Source: CAYNEO01 sp964396245
Lineage (GTDB): Bacteria; Zixibacteria; MSB-5A5; GN15; FEB-12
Assembly: GCA_964396245.1 (NCBI GenBank)
Contig: CAYNEO010000050.1
Location: 1-25,113 of the forward strand
DNA length: 25,113 nucleotides
Reading direction: 5' to 3'
Positions 1 through 8,092 of the stretch are shown here, in pieces. The stretch's first letter is position 1. Each line of letters opens with the position of its first letter. The position numbers and the translations under genes are program-made. The notes beneath the pieces are model-generated. The model searched no databases. It saw nothing but the letters and a program-made list of their open reading frames with translations, and had not been told where the DNA came from.

Positions 1-2
1 TA

Positions 3-962
3 TCGCGACATCGAGACAAGCTGTCGTCCCGGTACAAGTTTCTGGTGCCCGAGCCGGAACTGGCCGAACGGCTCGTAAGCAAAGACGGACTCGCCGAGAT
101 TCTCGAAGAGAGAGATCTCCCCGGGCCGACGTCATTCATTGTACGTGAGCAGAGTCATCTGGATCATGTCGCCAGACAGCTGCGCTACCCTGTCATCATG
201 AAACCGATCTACTCCGCATCGTGGTATCTCCAGGACATGGTTGACAGGATTGGCTACCGTAAAGTTATCGTCATTTCGGACGAAGCCGAGTTGCGTAATT
301 GGTATAAGCTGGTGGCCGAAGTCGACCCCAGGGTGATTTTGCAGGAGTTCATTCCCGGCGAAGACGCCAACCTGTATTATGTCTGCGGCTATTTCAACGC
401 CGATGGAAAACTCGAAGGTATTTTCGCTGGGCAGAAACTCAGGGTTACGCCGGTACACTTTGGCAGCGCCTCCTTTGTGCGAAGTGTGCGGGATGACGCT
501 CTGTTGACCAAAGCCGTCAACCTTCTTCAACCGCTCGGTTACCGGGGACTTTTCGGAGTGGAATTCAAGAAGGACTCACGGGACGGTGAATACAAGGTTA
601 TCGAAGTAAACGTCCGCTGGGGCCTGTGGGATGGCCTCGCGAGGCGATGCGGAATAGACCTGGGCTATCTGGCTTATGCCAGAGAAGTTGACCTCCCTTT
701 TGAAACCTATGACCATTACCGTCCCGGAGTTTGCTGGCTTTCCTTCCGTCGAGACCTCGAGGCCTTTCTCGGTTACCGGAGAGAAAACCTGCTATCGACG
801 TGGGGGTGGATTCGTTCGCTGATGGGAGAGACCGAGCACGCGGTTTTCTCCTGGGATGATCCTGCCCCGACTGTACAGGAATTGAAAGGGATTTTCCTGG
901 AAAAGTTCGCCGCGATCCGATCGCGAATTGTCAAAAAAATGCGATCGGACGGCAATACATAA
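3..962 (+). CDS. ATP-grasp carboxylate-amine ligase, 5' end outside window
   Basis: The frame is open from the window edge, so the N-terminal pre-ATP-grasp domain is cut off; a GTG at 45 is not the real start. The residues before it (ending ...RYKFLVPEPELAERL) align with residues about 98-119 of the complete paralog at 12209-13471. ATP-grasp hallmarks are visible: an 'IMKP' nucleotide-binding strand (nt about 195-206), 'LQEFIPGED' (nt about 339-365), 'GVEFK' (nt about 555-569) and the metal/ATP motif 'IEVNVRW' (nt 600-620), where most relatives have 'EINPR'. The family joins a carboxylate to an amine through an acyl-phosphate and occurs in peptide, D-amino-acid and amino-sugar ligations; the substrate here is unknown. 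It lies 56 nt before a GNAT/FemAB-like gene on the same strand, so the two may act together in decorating a polysaccharide. The family call is firm, the role is inference. Confidence 0.85.
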   Translation, partial: SRHRDKLSSRYKFLVPEPELAERLVSKDGLAEILEERDLPGPTSFIVREQSHLDHVARQLRYPVIMKPIYSASWYLQDMVDRIGYRKVIVISDEAELRNWYKLVAEVDPRVILQEFIPGEDANLYYVCGYFNADGKLEGIFAGQKLRVTPVHFGSASFVRSVRDDALLTKAVNLLQPLGYRGLFGVEFKKDSRDGEYKVIEVNVRWGLWDGLARRCGIDLGYLAYAREVDLPFETYDHYRPGVCWLSFRRDLEAFLGYRRENLLSTWGWIRSLMGETEHAVFSWDDPAPTVQELKGIFLEKFAAIRSRIVKKMRSDGNT

Positions 963-1018
963 CGGACCGGACGGATTGCCTCCAGTTCCCTCCGGTCTCA
1001 GGTGGAATCGAATACGCT

Positions 1019-2122
1019 GTGAAAAACGCGGTAATTGAAACCTACGCTGAATTCCAGATTCTTGCCGAAGAGTGGAACGCCCTCGTCTCGCGCTCCAGCC
1101 TTGGTCATGTATACATGAGACATGAGTGGTTTGATCACTGGATGCGCGCCAATCGCGTCCAGTCGCAGTTGGCCGTAGTGGTACTCCGGTCAGGAGATGA
1201 GCTCGTCGGCGTGGCTCCGCTGTACCGAACCAAAGCTGTTTTCCGGGGATTCAAGGTCAGGGGACTGTCGTTTCTCTCTTCCCCCATATCGCCTCGCTGC
1301 AATTTTATTGTCTCGGAGGTGCGGTACCTGAAGCCCTTGCTGGCGAGTATCTTAGCGCTGAAGGACTGGGATGTTCTCATGACGGAAAATATGGAAAGCG
1401 AGAATCAGATCACCCGAGCTTTCCTTGAATTGATTGACCGCCGGAATCAGACCTACCCCTCGCAAATTTCGGCTTCTCTCCGTTCGCCGTACCTCCTGAC
1501 TGGCGGTACGTTCGATGATTACTGGAACAGCCTGCCAGATAAACGCATCAAATTTCTCGAGCGCATGTGCTATCGGAGACTCGAGAAGGCTGAATCATAC
1601 GGTTTCGGGAAAATCGAAACTGTCGAGCAGTGGGAAGCTTTCCTGCCGTCCATGTTCGCTACCTCAGAAAAAAGCTGGAAGGGCATGGAGGGAACGCAAT
1701 TGCGACCCGGCGGGTCGGACGCCCGGCTGTACATGAGTTTTACTCCCCTGGCGCTGGAGAGAGATTGGGTGAGCATCCATACTCTCAGCATCGATGGCAA
1801 GGTCATTGGCTTTGAATACCTGCTCAAGTATGGCAATCGGTACGCCCTCACGCGATGTGACTTCGATATGGAGTATAAGTACTATTCCCCCGGAAACAAC
1901 ATCAGGCTGCATATCCTCGAATACCTGTATGACCGACCTGATACCTGCGAATATGATCTCTGTGGAGACGATTACGATTACAAACTGGAGTGGGCCGATC
2001 GTATCCGACCCCATATCTCGGTGACAGTCGGGAACAGGACCTTGCGCGGACAGACCGTTCTTTGGGCCAAGAATCGTTTGCTCCCCGCGATTCGCCGGAT
2101 CACCGGACGAAGCCACTCATGA
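1019..2122 (+). CDS. GNAT-fold acyltransferase of the CelD/BcsL (FemAB-like) family
   Basis: A 367-residue soluble protein with the layout of the 'acetyltransferase involved in cellulose biosynthesis' family (Acetyltransf_6). The N-terminal half contains 'FDHWMRAN' and 'LVGVAPLYR' (residues about 38-76). The C-terminal GNAT half contains 'SIDGKVIGFEYLLKYGNRYALTRCDFDMEYKYYSPGN'-like sequence (about 256-294, shown here only for orientation as the segment starting 'SIDGKVIGFEY'), followed by 'YDLCGDDYDYKLEW' (about 313-326). Start is GTG at 1019 with an 'aggtgg' 13 nt upstream; no better start is in frame. Family members transfer acyl or aminoacyl groups and are common in exopolysaccharide clusters, including FemAB-like members associated with PEP-CTERM systems. 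With the ATP-grasp gene just upstream it could form an aminoacylation or acylation pair (inference). It converges on the FnIII protein gene at 2337. Confidence 0.75.
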   Translation: MKNAVIETYAEFQILAEEWNALVSRSSLGHVYMRHEWFDHWMRANRVQSQLAVVVLRSGDELVGVAPLYRTKAVFRGFKVRGLSFLSSPISPRCNFIVSEVRYLKPLLASILALKDWDVLMTENMESENQITRAFLELIDRRNQTYPSQISASLRSPYLLTGGTFDDYWNSLPDKRIKFLERMCYRRLEKAESYGFGKIETVEQWEAFLPSMFATSEKSWKGMEGTQLRPGGSDARLYMSFTPLALERDWVSIHTLSIDGKVIGFEYLLKYGNRYALTRCDFDMEYKYYSPGNNIRLHILEYLYDRPDTCEYDLCGDDYDYKLEWADRIRPHISVTVGNRTLRGQTVLWAKNRLLPAIRRITGRSHS

Positions 2123-2336
2123 CGCACACCGTCGCCCTCCCTTGTTGCCACCACCAGCCCGCCAAGACTCGCCGCCATACGGTCAGGCTTTACTGTCAGC
2201 CCCTCACAACTGATTCCCACGGCACGACCGGAAGTCAGCAGCCTTCACGATAGTATGCCTGTAGCTTTAGGTCATTTCCTCTTATCGGGGCGTTACACCT
2301 TGTTGAGAACGTATTTGGAGCTGAGTTGAAGGGGAG

Positions 2337-4100
2337 TTACTTAAGAAGAACCATCGTCTTGGACTCGGCAAAGCCATTCGCCTTGAGACGATACATATAG
2401 ACCCCGGTAGCAACAGCTTTACCGTCATTCGCACGACCGTCCCAGGTGACGCGATAACTGCCGGCTGACTGATAGCCATCGACAAGCTCGGCGATAGACT
2501 GGCCGAGAACATTGAAGACCTGCAAATGGACATATGATCCTTCCGGCAGGCTATACTCGACAGTCGTGGTCGGGTTAAAGGGATTGGGGTAGTTTTGTGA
2601 GAGGGTGTACTCTGTCGGTAAGCCATTGTCATCGCCGTCATCAACACCGGCTACGATATCCAGAAAAGCTTCGGCGCTCTGCACGTTCGAGAGCGGTGAG
2701 AGGTTACCTGCCTCGTCAACGGTGCGCACGGCCACGTAATAGGTCGTCCCTCCTTGGAGACCGCCAAGGAGGCATCTTTCAACCGCCCCCGGCCCCGAAG
2801 GGGCCGGCGGGTCGGTATACAATGAAGCCGAATTCCAGTTGTTTGAGTCGATCGCTTCAGTCGAGTAGCCGACAAGGTACAGCTTTGCCTGGCCGATCAT
2901 ACCGTCGTCCCCCGGCGCGGTCCAGACAAGATCGATTTCACCGTCGTTCTGGCCGGTCGATGCCTGGAGGTCATCAATGGCCGACGGCGGCGTCTGATCG
3001 GGTGCCGTTTCACGGCTCACGACGTTTGAGAGGGGTGACCAGTTCGGAACCTCGTCTGCCGTCCTGATGGCGAAGTAGTACGTGGTCGTGTTTTGCAGAC
3101 CCGTGACCACAAAGGATTCGGAGCTGCCTGCAGATTTTGGCGCCGGTTCACCGGATACCTGAGTGGCGGCATCCCAGTTCGCGGCGGTAATCGGCGACGT
3201 CGAGTAGCGGATGTCATACTCGGAAGCTGTCCCTGAAGCACCATCATCACCCGGCGCGGTCCATGTCAAACGAATGGTGGTCTCTGTTCCGTTGCCGGCC
3301 GCCAGGTCCGCAATCGCCGCCGGTGCGGCGGATTCGACCGCAGTGCCGCCTCGAGCTGAATTCGACAAGGTTGACCAATTCGGAACCTCGTCAGCGGTTT
3401 TTAAAGCAAAATAGTACGTGGTGCTGGGCAGAAGGCCCGTTACAGTGTAAGATTCCGAACTGCCGGCCTGCATGGGAACAAGCTCGTCGTTTACCTGGGT
3501 GGCAGCATCCCAGTTGGCATCCGTAATCGGCGCCGTGGAATACCGAATATCATACTGCGAAGCTGTCCCGATGTTACCGTCGTCGCCCGGCGCCGTCCAC
3601 GCGATTGTCACGGTTCCCGACGAAGAGTCAATCATATGCAGGTCGGTTACCTGCGCCGGGGCAATCTGTTCCTGATCGGTTGTGGCTGAGACCACATTCG
3701 AAAGCGACGACCAGTTAAGCATCTCATCCGCAGCTTTGAGGGCAAAGTAATAGGTCGTTCCCGGATTCAGACCGGTTACGGTAAATGATTCCGAGCTGCC
3801 CGACGACTGCGGGGAGGGCAAACCGGACACCTGTACCGCCTGGTCCCAATTTGCGTCGGTGATCGGCGACTCCGAATACCGCAGGTCATACTCCGAGGCC
3901 GTCCCAACGTCACCGTCGTCACCCGGAGCGGTCCAGGTAAGCGTGACTTCGTTCGAACTGGCTGCCTCGGCCTGAATCGCCGCCTGTCCCTCACCAGCGA
4001 CGAGCAGTAAGACTCCGAGTATCAGAGCCGCGGCTTTTGCCATTGCCGGTAATCTGAGCGCGGTAACCGGCAACGCGTTCTTGTTTCCTGCTCTATCCAT
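2337..4100 (-). CDS. Secreted four-FnIII-repeat protein with FlgD-like/T9SS-type C-terminus
   Basis: A 587-residue exported protein. Residues 1-40 form a signal peptide (hydrophobic core about 21-35, cleavage likely after 'GEGQA'), followed by four tandem fibronectin type III modules (about 41-141, 148-253, 258-365, 370-478). Each carries 'WTAPGDDG' near its start, 'TTYYFA/V' near its end and 'NWS/LS-x-LSN' at its edge. A short Asp-rich linker (about 482-492) leads to a C-terminal domain (about 503-587) opening with 'NYPNPFNPTTTVEYSLP' and containing 'VTWDGR' and 'GVYMYRL'. That is the FlgD-like beta-sandwich typical of type IX-secreted or surface-attached proteins of the FCB group. Start ATG 4100 is backed by AAGGAG at 4109-4114 (8-nt spacing). 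No catalytic domain is visible, so it is probably a carbohydrate- or cell-surface-binding scaffold. The binding target is unknown. Confidence 0.85.
   Translation of the reverse strand: MDRAGNKNALPVTALRLPAMAKAAALILGVLLLVAGEGQAAIQAEAASSNEVTLTWTAPGDDGDVGTASEYDLRYSESPITDANWDQAVQVSGLPSPQSSGSSESFTVTGLNPGTTYYFALKAADEMLNWSSLSNVVSATTDQEQIAPAQVTDLHMIDSSSGTVTIAWTAPGDDGNIGTASQYDIRYSTAPITDANWDAATQVNDELVPMQAGSSESYTVTGLLPSTTYYFALKTADEVPNWSTLSNSARGGTAVESAAPAAIADLAAGNGTETTIRLTWTAPGDDGASGTASEYDIRYSTSPITAANWDAATQVSGEPAPKSAGSSESFVVTGLQNTTTYYFAIRTADEVPNWSPLSNVVSRETAPDQTPPSAIDDLQASTGQNDGEIDLVWTAPGDDGMIGQAKLYLVGYSTEAIDSNNWNSASLYTDPPAPSGPGAVERCLLGGLQGGTTYYVAVRTVDEAGNLSPLSNVQSAEAFLDIVAGVDDGDDNGLPTEYTLSQNYPNPFNPTTTVEYSLPEGSYVHLQVFNVLGQSIAELVDGYQSAGSYRVTWDGRANDGKAVATGVYMYRLKANGFAESKTMVLLK
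2667..3959 (-). repeat. Four tandem FnIII-coding repeats, about 310-325 bp each
   Basis: Four direct repeats inside the FnIII gene, at about 3678-3959, 3342-3659, 3006-3329 and 2667-2993. They share blocks coding for 'WTAPGDDG', 'YDIRYST-x-PIT-x-ANWD', 'GSSES' and 'TTYYFA'. The first three are close to one another; the last (nearest the C-terminus) is the most divergent, with 'YLVGYSTEAID' in place of 'YDIRYSTSPIT'. A fifth related module sits in the neighbouring glycosidase-like gene (residues about 555-658 of that protein). Confidence 0.85.
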
Positions 4101-4157
4101 GATTCATTCTCCTTGGTGTGTACACCTATGGATATTCCTCTGACCATGTGCAGTACG

Positions 4158-4372
4158 GTTTCCGACTATCAGAAATGTTGCCCCCGGTCAGACGGTGTGT
4201 TTAGACGCCGTCAACAAGGATCAAAGGTGGGTATAGGCAACAGACTCGGAAGGATCCGACAGACAACTTGCACTGCACAAGCTTTCCTTCTGGCGCTTCC
4301 GACCTGGATGGGGCAAGGCCGGTGCCGGAATCGTTGTCCTCCAAGATGTTTTTAGTTTCCGACTACAGGAAA
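4158..4372. promoter_or_regulatory. Cluster of four TCCGAC motifs, two inside an 18-bp repeat
   Basis: TCCGAC occurs at 4161-4166, 4255-4260, 4298-4303 and 4358-4363, all in the same orientation, 58-263 nt upstream of the FnIII gene start. The outer two lie in an 18-bp direct repeat (4158-4175 and 4355-4372) of the form GTTTCCGACTA-nnn-GAAA, 15 of 18 bases equal. Each copy is also an imperfect palindrome (TTTC...GAAA; the second is TTTCC-7 nt-GGAAA). The copy at 4246-4259 is itself an inverted repeat, TCGGA-4 nt-TCCGA. The layout suggests binding sites for a regulator of the minus-strand gene. No known regulator is recognised. Confidence 0.4.
4191..4212. promoter_or_regulatory. Possible leader hairpin upstream of the FnIII gene
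   Basis: GACGGTG (4191-4197) pairs with CGCCGTC (4206-4212), a 7-bp stem with one G-T wobble on this strand and an 8-nt loop. It lies about 90-110 nt before the minus-strand ATG, so it could be part of a 5' leader. There is no adjacent T-run, so it is not an obvious terminator. I could not match it to a riboswitch class. Confidence 0.25.
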
Positions 4373-4861
4373 GCGGGCAAAGTGTAAGCTATTGAGGGAC
4401 AGCCCCTTTTGTGGCACAGGCAAGCTCCGCGACAACTGCCGACCAGCCATCCCCGGATCAACTAAAATCGGCTAACCCGGCAAAATGACCGTATTATGAG
4501 CATCCCTGCTCGTTGAGGTCCTAGCAACCCCTTCAACTTCCCGATTCCCAATCAATTGCGTTCCGTTGTTCAGTGACCGCCAATTCCCATCATAATTGTC
4601 AGTCTTTTGAACAAACCGTTCGTTTTCGTATAGTGCTCGACCAAATCTGGCCTGAGCCATACAATGTCGGACAGGATAATACGCCATTATATGTTTTGTC
4701 AACAATAAACAGGAATCTTTTTCCAGTTTTATTATATTGCTTATCAATAACTTACGTCCCATTATGACATTTTTTCCTCTCCTGGGTAATTCGAGCCTAA
4801 AACGGATCAAAATTGTACACTTTTAAGACAGGCCTTCAAAGATCACGCAAAGGAGACTCCC

Positions 4862-4999
4862 ATGCCCATACAACATCCTGCAGCAGGTGCTCGGCAGCTC
4901 TCTCTGCATCACCAACCGGTAGTCAGTTCGAGATTACCGCGGCTCAACCCTCATTGGCAATCAAGAGAGCCCCGGTGGGCCTCATATAGCCACGAATGA
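4862..4999 (+). CDS. Possible 45-residue small protein
   Basis: A short ORF (MPIQHPAAGARQ..., ending ...SYSHE) preceded by a strong Shine-Dalgarno, AAAGGAGA at 4849-4856, with 6 nt between GGAG and the ATG. The ribosome-binding site is the only real support. The sequence is His-, Arg- and Pro-rich with no signal peptide, membrane segment or recognised motif. It sits alone on the plus strand between two minus-strand genes. Either a real small protein or a chance ORF behind a purine-rich stretch. Confidence 0.25.
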   Translation: MPIQHPAAGARQLSLHHQPVVSSRLPRLNPHWQSREPRWASYSHE

Positions 5000-5144
5000 C
5001 CCTGATCCGGACAGATCATCGTTTCGATCGTTTCTCTACGGAAATTAAGCCAGAATCCTGCAGACGGAGATAATCTCCCTCTCTTTCCCGCCATGGATGG
5101 AGGTATACGAGAGTCAGTCTTGTTTTGGAACAGATTGTGAATCG

Positions 5145-5162
5145 ATCCGGCCGTTGCCGGAT
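5145..5162 (-). terminator. GC-rich 3' hairpin after the glycosidase-like gene
   Basis: ATCCGGC (5145-5151) and GCCGGAT (5156-5162) form a perfect 7-bp stem with a 4-nt loop. It begins 21 nt past the TAG stop of the minus-strand gene. No clear U-tract follows on the minus strand, so it may be a weak or factor-assisted terminator, or a 3'-end stabilising hairpin. Confidence 0.35.
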
Positions 5163-5183
5163 ATCGAGACGGATGCTGAAAAA

Positions 5184-8081
5184 CTACGGAAGGACGACGA
5201 GCTTCCCATGGATGTCGGTGCCCTCGACATACCAGAGATAAACGCCCGGCGCGACGGTGTTTCCTGACGCGTTTCTTCCGTCCCAGATGACTTCCCCCCC
5301 CGATACGTTAACCCATCTCCTGACATGGGTTCGGGATGAGGTCATCATCATCAGCGTGCCTCCCTGGGGTATCTCGACGAATGTCACGGTCGAGACCTGG
5401 GACATACTGAAAGGGTTCGGGAAGACATGCGTGTTGAACTCCGTACCTTCACCGCTTATGAACAATTGCACGGTAAAATCAGCGAAGGGTGTCCACGGTG
5501 ACGAACTCAGGCCATCGAAACAACGCGATCTCCAGACATACGAGTGGCCATCCTCCAGAAAGCCGCCGGGAACCGACCACGATGTGATCTGCGGTGTTTC
5601 CGTGAGGCCGTCTATCCGGCTGACCAGTTGGGCTCGGTCAGGCTGATACAGTTCGAAGTCATATGTTAACAGATCGCCGTCCGCGTCATGTCCGTTAGTT
5701 ACCCTGAGCAATGGCGTGAGTGAAGTTACTGTATCAGCATCGAGCGGGCTGTAGATTTCGGGGGGCGAAGGAATAGAATTGGATTCCCCCGCAAGGCTGA
5801 ACTGCCTTATGCCTGCGGCCCAGGGGCCGGTTTCCCCTGAAGGCAACTGGCGTGATCGCCACCGGCAGAAATAGTCGGTGCCCTCGCTCATCGGCCCGAA
5901 TGTCACGCTGGTGATCGGTCCGGAACCGAGCTGGGCCACCAGGCTAACCGGATTCGGGAATGCGACATCCGTGTCGACCTGGAACTCGCAGCCGATGGGG
6001 GTCACGCAAGAGGTAAAAGTAGAACAGGATAGCAGCGCTGTGCTATCCTGTTCATCGATTTCGGTGGAGGCATAGGCCGGTATGGGGAGGCCCCCGGAAC
6101 AACCCTGCGGGCTGTTGGAGAGGGGCGAGGCGTTGTTGGCCTCGTCATATGCTTTCAGCGTCACATAATACGTCTGCCCCGCCTCCGGAACAACTACGGT
6201 GTGGTGCTGCGTCAGGCCGGCCGACAACGGCGCCGGCGGGTTGGAGACGGAAGCAGCACTCCACCAGTTCGACTCCGTGATCTCCTGCTTCGAGTAACGG
6301 ATGTCGTACCTGGAAGCGGTCCCTGTTTGGCCATCATCGCCCGGGGCCGTCCAGCTCAAATCTATTTCTTTGGTCACCTCGCCGCGCATGGGCTGGAGAT
6401 CGTAAGTCTTACTCGGTGGGATCGTATCCTGCTCCTGCGTTCCGGGAACACCGGTGTTCGCCAGCACCGTGTCTTTGGCAAAGAATCTCCAGTTGGCATT
6501 GGCCACGTAGACAGTGTCGCCCGAATGTGGCCTCCAGGTACCGCCCGGTATCAGTTCGAACCACCCCGCCGACGGCAAAGCCGCTACCGAGACTCGGGTA
6601 GCGGTCAGACTTCGGTTGGTCCCCCGGCAGTAACGACCCACCGCGACGAAGGTCGTATCGCTCGTATTTGGATTGAGGAACCGCACCCGGTGAACCGTGT
6701 AGGTCTGGCCCACTCCGTCGGTTCCTTTAAGGGATGTATCTCGCGTCAACAAGGGAACTCCGAAATATTTGCCGAAGGCATCGTCCCAATGGACACGCGT
6801 ATCGCTGGCAATGATCCCTGAGAGACTCCGATCAAACAGAGTCTGATTGTCAGGTCCACCTCCGTTGGCGCGGGGGTGGGGTCCAAAGCGATAAATAGTG
6901 CTCTTACCGTTCAAAGGCTTGCTGGGGAAGAGACAATCGAGCATCATGCCCAGCGCGTTCATACGGCTTCGGGCGAAAGTAAAACCTCCACCTGCACCGT
7001 CGCCGTTAGCCGAGTCGATGTGTCCGGCGATGATCGGCCAGATGAACATGTCAACCGCCGAGTCGGCAACCGCCTTGCAGTCAGCTACAACGTAATTGAC
7101 CGTTCTCTCGTTGGCCGCTGAGTATCCGGCAGAGGAATATCCGCCCGGAGCGAAGTAGCACTCCAGCTCACCCAGCAACGCGCCGTGCAGACGGGCCGCT
7201 GCCCGCCCGACCTCAGTATCCCAGCCGGTGTTATTGCCGCCATATGGCCCGCCCCAGGAGGCCCAGTTGGGCGCAATGATTTTGCCATTGGCCACCGCCG
7301 AATCGCCCAGCACGGAGTACCATCCGCCGGGATTTATCCTGAGACTTCTTGCCGAATCCCGGATTTCACTGAAGCTCATCCCGCCCCAGTCATTAGTGAA
7401 ATAGGACGCGTCAAAGGTGGGACTCCAGTACGATGCCGAAGCCAGCGGGAAGAACGGCGGGCGCCACCAATTCAAACCACCCGTACCGCCGATCGGGCAC
7501 TCGTTATCGGGCATGCAGCCGTCGGACTGCCATACATCCATTTCTGCCTTGAATTGACTCCACATATAAGCACCGACGGCGGGCTGCCGCGGGTCAAGAA
7601 AAAGCCGTCCGCCGAAGCAGAGAGGTTGTCCGGGAGCGGCGGTGCAGGTACTTGCCCCGGCGCCACCTGAATTGGCCGCCGATTCCGTCCGGCTCGAGTA
7701 GAACATCATGGTTCCCGGATCAATACCGCGAGCATTGGCCCACGATTCTACGGCGCTCGCTTCTGATGCCGAGCGATGAATCATGTCGTAGTTCAAAAGA
7801 ACGGCGTTTGGATTGATTGCCTTAATCGCGTTCTTCTTGGGTATCCAGTTGCTCGCCGGACTCCACTGGAATATTGCCCAGTTGAATCTCTGCGCCCACC
7901 ATGCAGTCGAGTCAGTGTTATACCACTGGTCGCTGTAGTACTCCACACCGCCAATGTACAATTGCTTGGACATCGGCGACGGGTCCTCCGCAAAGACGTT
8001 AGACCAGGGAACAGCAAATGACAGGAAACCAGCCAGTAAGCATCCCACGATAAAGTACTTCGGTGTTCTATTTCCTCTCAA
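5184..8081 (-). CDS. Secreted putative glycosidase (GHL15-like) with FnIII and FlgD-like C-terminus
   Basis: A 965-residue exported protein. Signal peptide about 1-31 (cleavage after 'NVFA'). Residues about 38-445 look like a TIM-barrel hydrolase, opening with 'LYIGGVEYYSDQW' and continuing 'AIKAINPNAVLLNYD', 'WWRPPFFPL', 'GGWYSVLGD' and 'GALLGELECYF'. This recalls the hypothetical glycosyl hydrolase family GHL15; acidic candidates such as E306 and D344 cannot be assigned as catalytic by eye. A linker beta-domain (about 450-545) precedes an FnIII module with 'WTAPGDDG' (about 555-658), two further FnIII-like sandwiches (about 665-765 and 770-871, each with a 'WRSR' strand) and a FlgD-like sorting domain (about 880-965, 'FPNPFSMS', 'VIWDGRNASG', 'GVYLWYV'). 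Seven or more cysteines in the first 400 residues suggest disulfides. Start is TTG, fixed by a near-perfect Shine-Dalgarno. Its likely role is cleaving or editing the exopolysaccharide made by this locus (inference). Confidence 0.7.
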   Translation of the reverse strand: MRGNRTPKYFIVGCLLAGFLSFAVPWSNVFAEDPSPMSKQLYIGGVEYYSDQWYNTDSTAWWAQRFNWAIFQWSPASNWIPKKNAIKAINPNAVLLNYDMIHRSASEASAVESWANARGIDPGTMMFYSSRTESAANSGGAGASTCTAAPGQPLCFGGRLFLDPRQPAVGAYMWSQFKAEMDVWQSDGCMPDNECPIGGTGGLNWWRPPFFPLASASYWSPTFDASYFTNDWGGMSFSEIRDSARSLRINPGGWYSVLGDSAVANGKIIAPNWASWGGPYGGNNTGWDTEVGRAAARLHGALLGELECYFAPGGYSSAGYSAANERTVNYVVADCKAVADSAVDMFIWPIIAGHIDSANGDGAGGGFTFARSRMNALGMMLDCLFPSKPLNGKSTIYRFGPHPRANGGGPDNQTLFDRSLSGIIASDTRVHWDDAFGKYFGVPLLTRDTSLKGTDGVGQTYTVHRVRFLNPNTSDTTFVAVGRYCRGTNRSLTATRVSVAALPSAGWFELIPGGTWRPHSGDTVYVANANWRFFAKDTVLANTGVPGTQEQDTIPPSKTYDLQPMRGEVTKEIDLSWTAPGDDGQTGTASRYDIRYSKQEITESNWWSAASVSNPPAPLSAGLTQHHTVVVPEAGQTYYVTLKAYDEANNASPLSNSPQGCSGGLPIPAYASTEIDEQDSTALLSCSTFTSCVTPIGCEFQVDTDVAFPNPVSLVAQLGSGPITSVTFGPMSEGTDYFCRWRSRQLPSGETGPWAAGIRQFSLAGESNSIPSPPEIYSPLDADTVTSLTPLLRVTNGHDADGDLLTYDFELYQPDRAQLVSRIDGLTETPQITSWSVPGGFLEDGHSYVWRSRCFDGLSSSPWTPFADFTVQLFISGEGTEFNTHVFPNPFSMSQVSTVTFVEIPQGGTLMMMTSSRTHVRRWVNVSGGEVIWDGRNASGNTVAPGVYLWYVEGTDIHGKLVVLP

Positions 8082-8084
8082 AAG

Positions 8085-8092
8085 TCACCTCC
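8085..8092 (-). promoter_or_regulatory. Strong Shine-Dalgarno fixing a TTG start
   Basis: On the minus strand GGAGGTGA occupies 8092-8085 and the TTG start is at 8081-8079, leaving 6 nt after GGAGG. No ATG or GTG follows in frame before the signal-peptide core, so this site decides that the glycosidase-like gene begins with TTG. Confidence 0.75.

Larger units (their letters stand above)
4101..5183. other. 1.08-kb intergenic region with clustered motifs
   Basis: This region lies between two minus-strand genes. It holds the FnIII gene's ribosome-binding site (4109-4114), four TCCGAC hexamers (4161, 4255, 4298, 4358), a 7-bp stem hairpin (4191-4212), an AT-rich stretch (about 4590-4790), a possible 45-codon small gene (4862-4999) and a GC-rich hairpin just after the upstream gene's stop (5145-5162). 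No long convincing ORF is present. A 112-codon minus-strand ORF at 4472-4810 lacks a ribosome-binding site and protein-like composition. Confidence 0.6.

Noticed and set aside
1019..2122. True FemX/FemAB peptidoglycan aminoacyltransferase
   Set aside because: The overall pattern fits the CelD/BcsL acetyltransferase family better; no tRNA-binding coiled-coil insert is visible.
2667..3959. CRISPR-like repeat array
   Set aside because: The periodicity is that of FnIII protein modules of about 310-325 bp within one open frame, not short repeats with spacers.
4472..4810. 112-codon minus-strand ORF between the two secreted-protein genes
   Set aside because: It starts with TTG and has no ribosome-binding site, its composition is irregular, and it lies in an AT-rich non-coding stretch.
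4830..4862. c-di-GMP riboswitch suggested by 'CACGCAAAGG'
   Set aside because: Only a short resemblance; the paired stems and the GNRA-type loop of the GEMM class could not be found around it.
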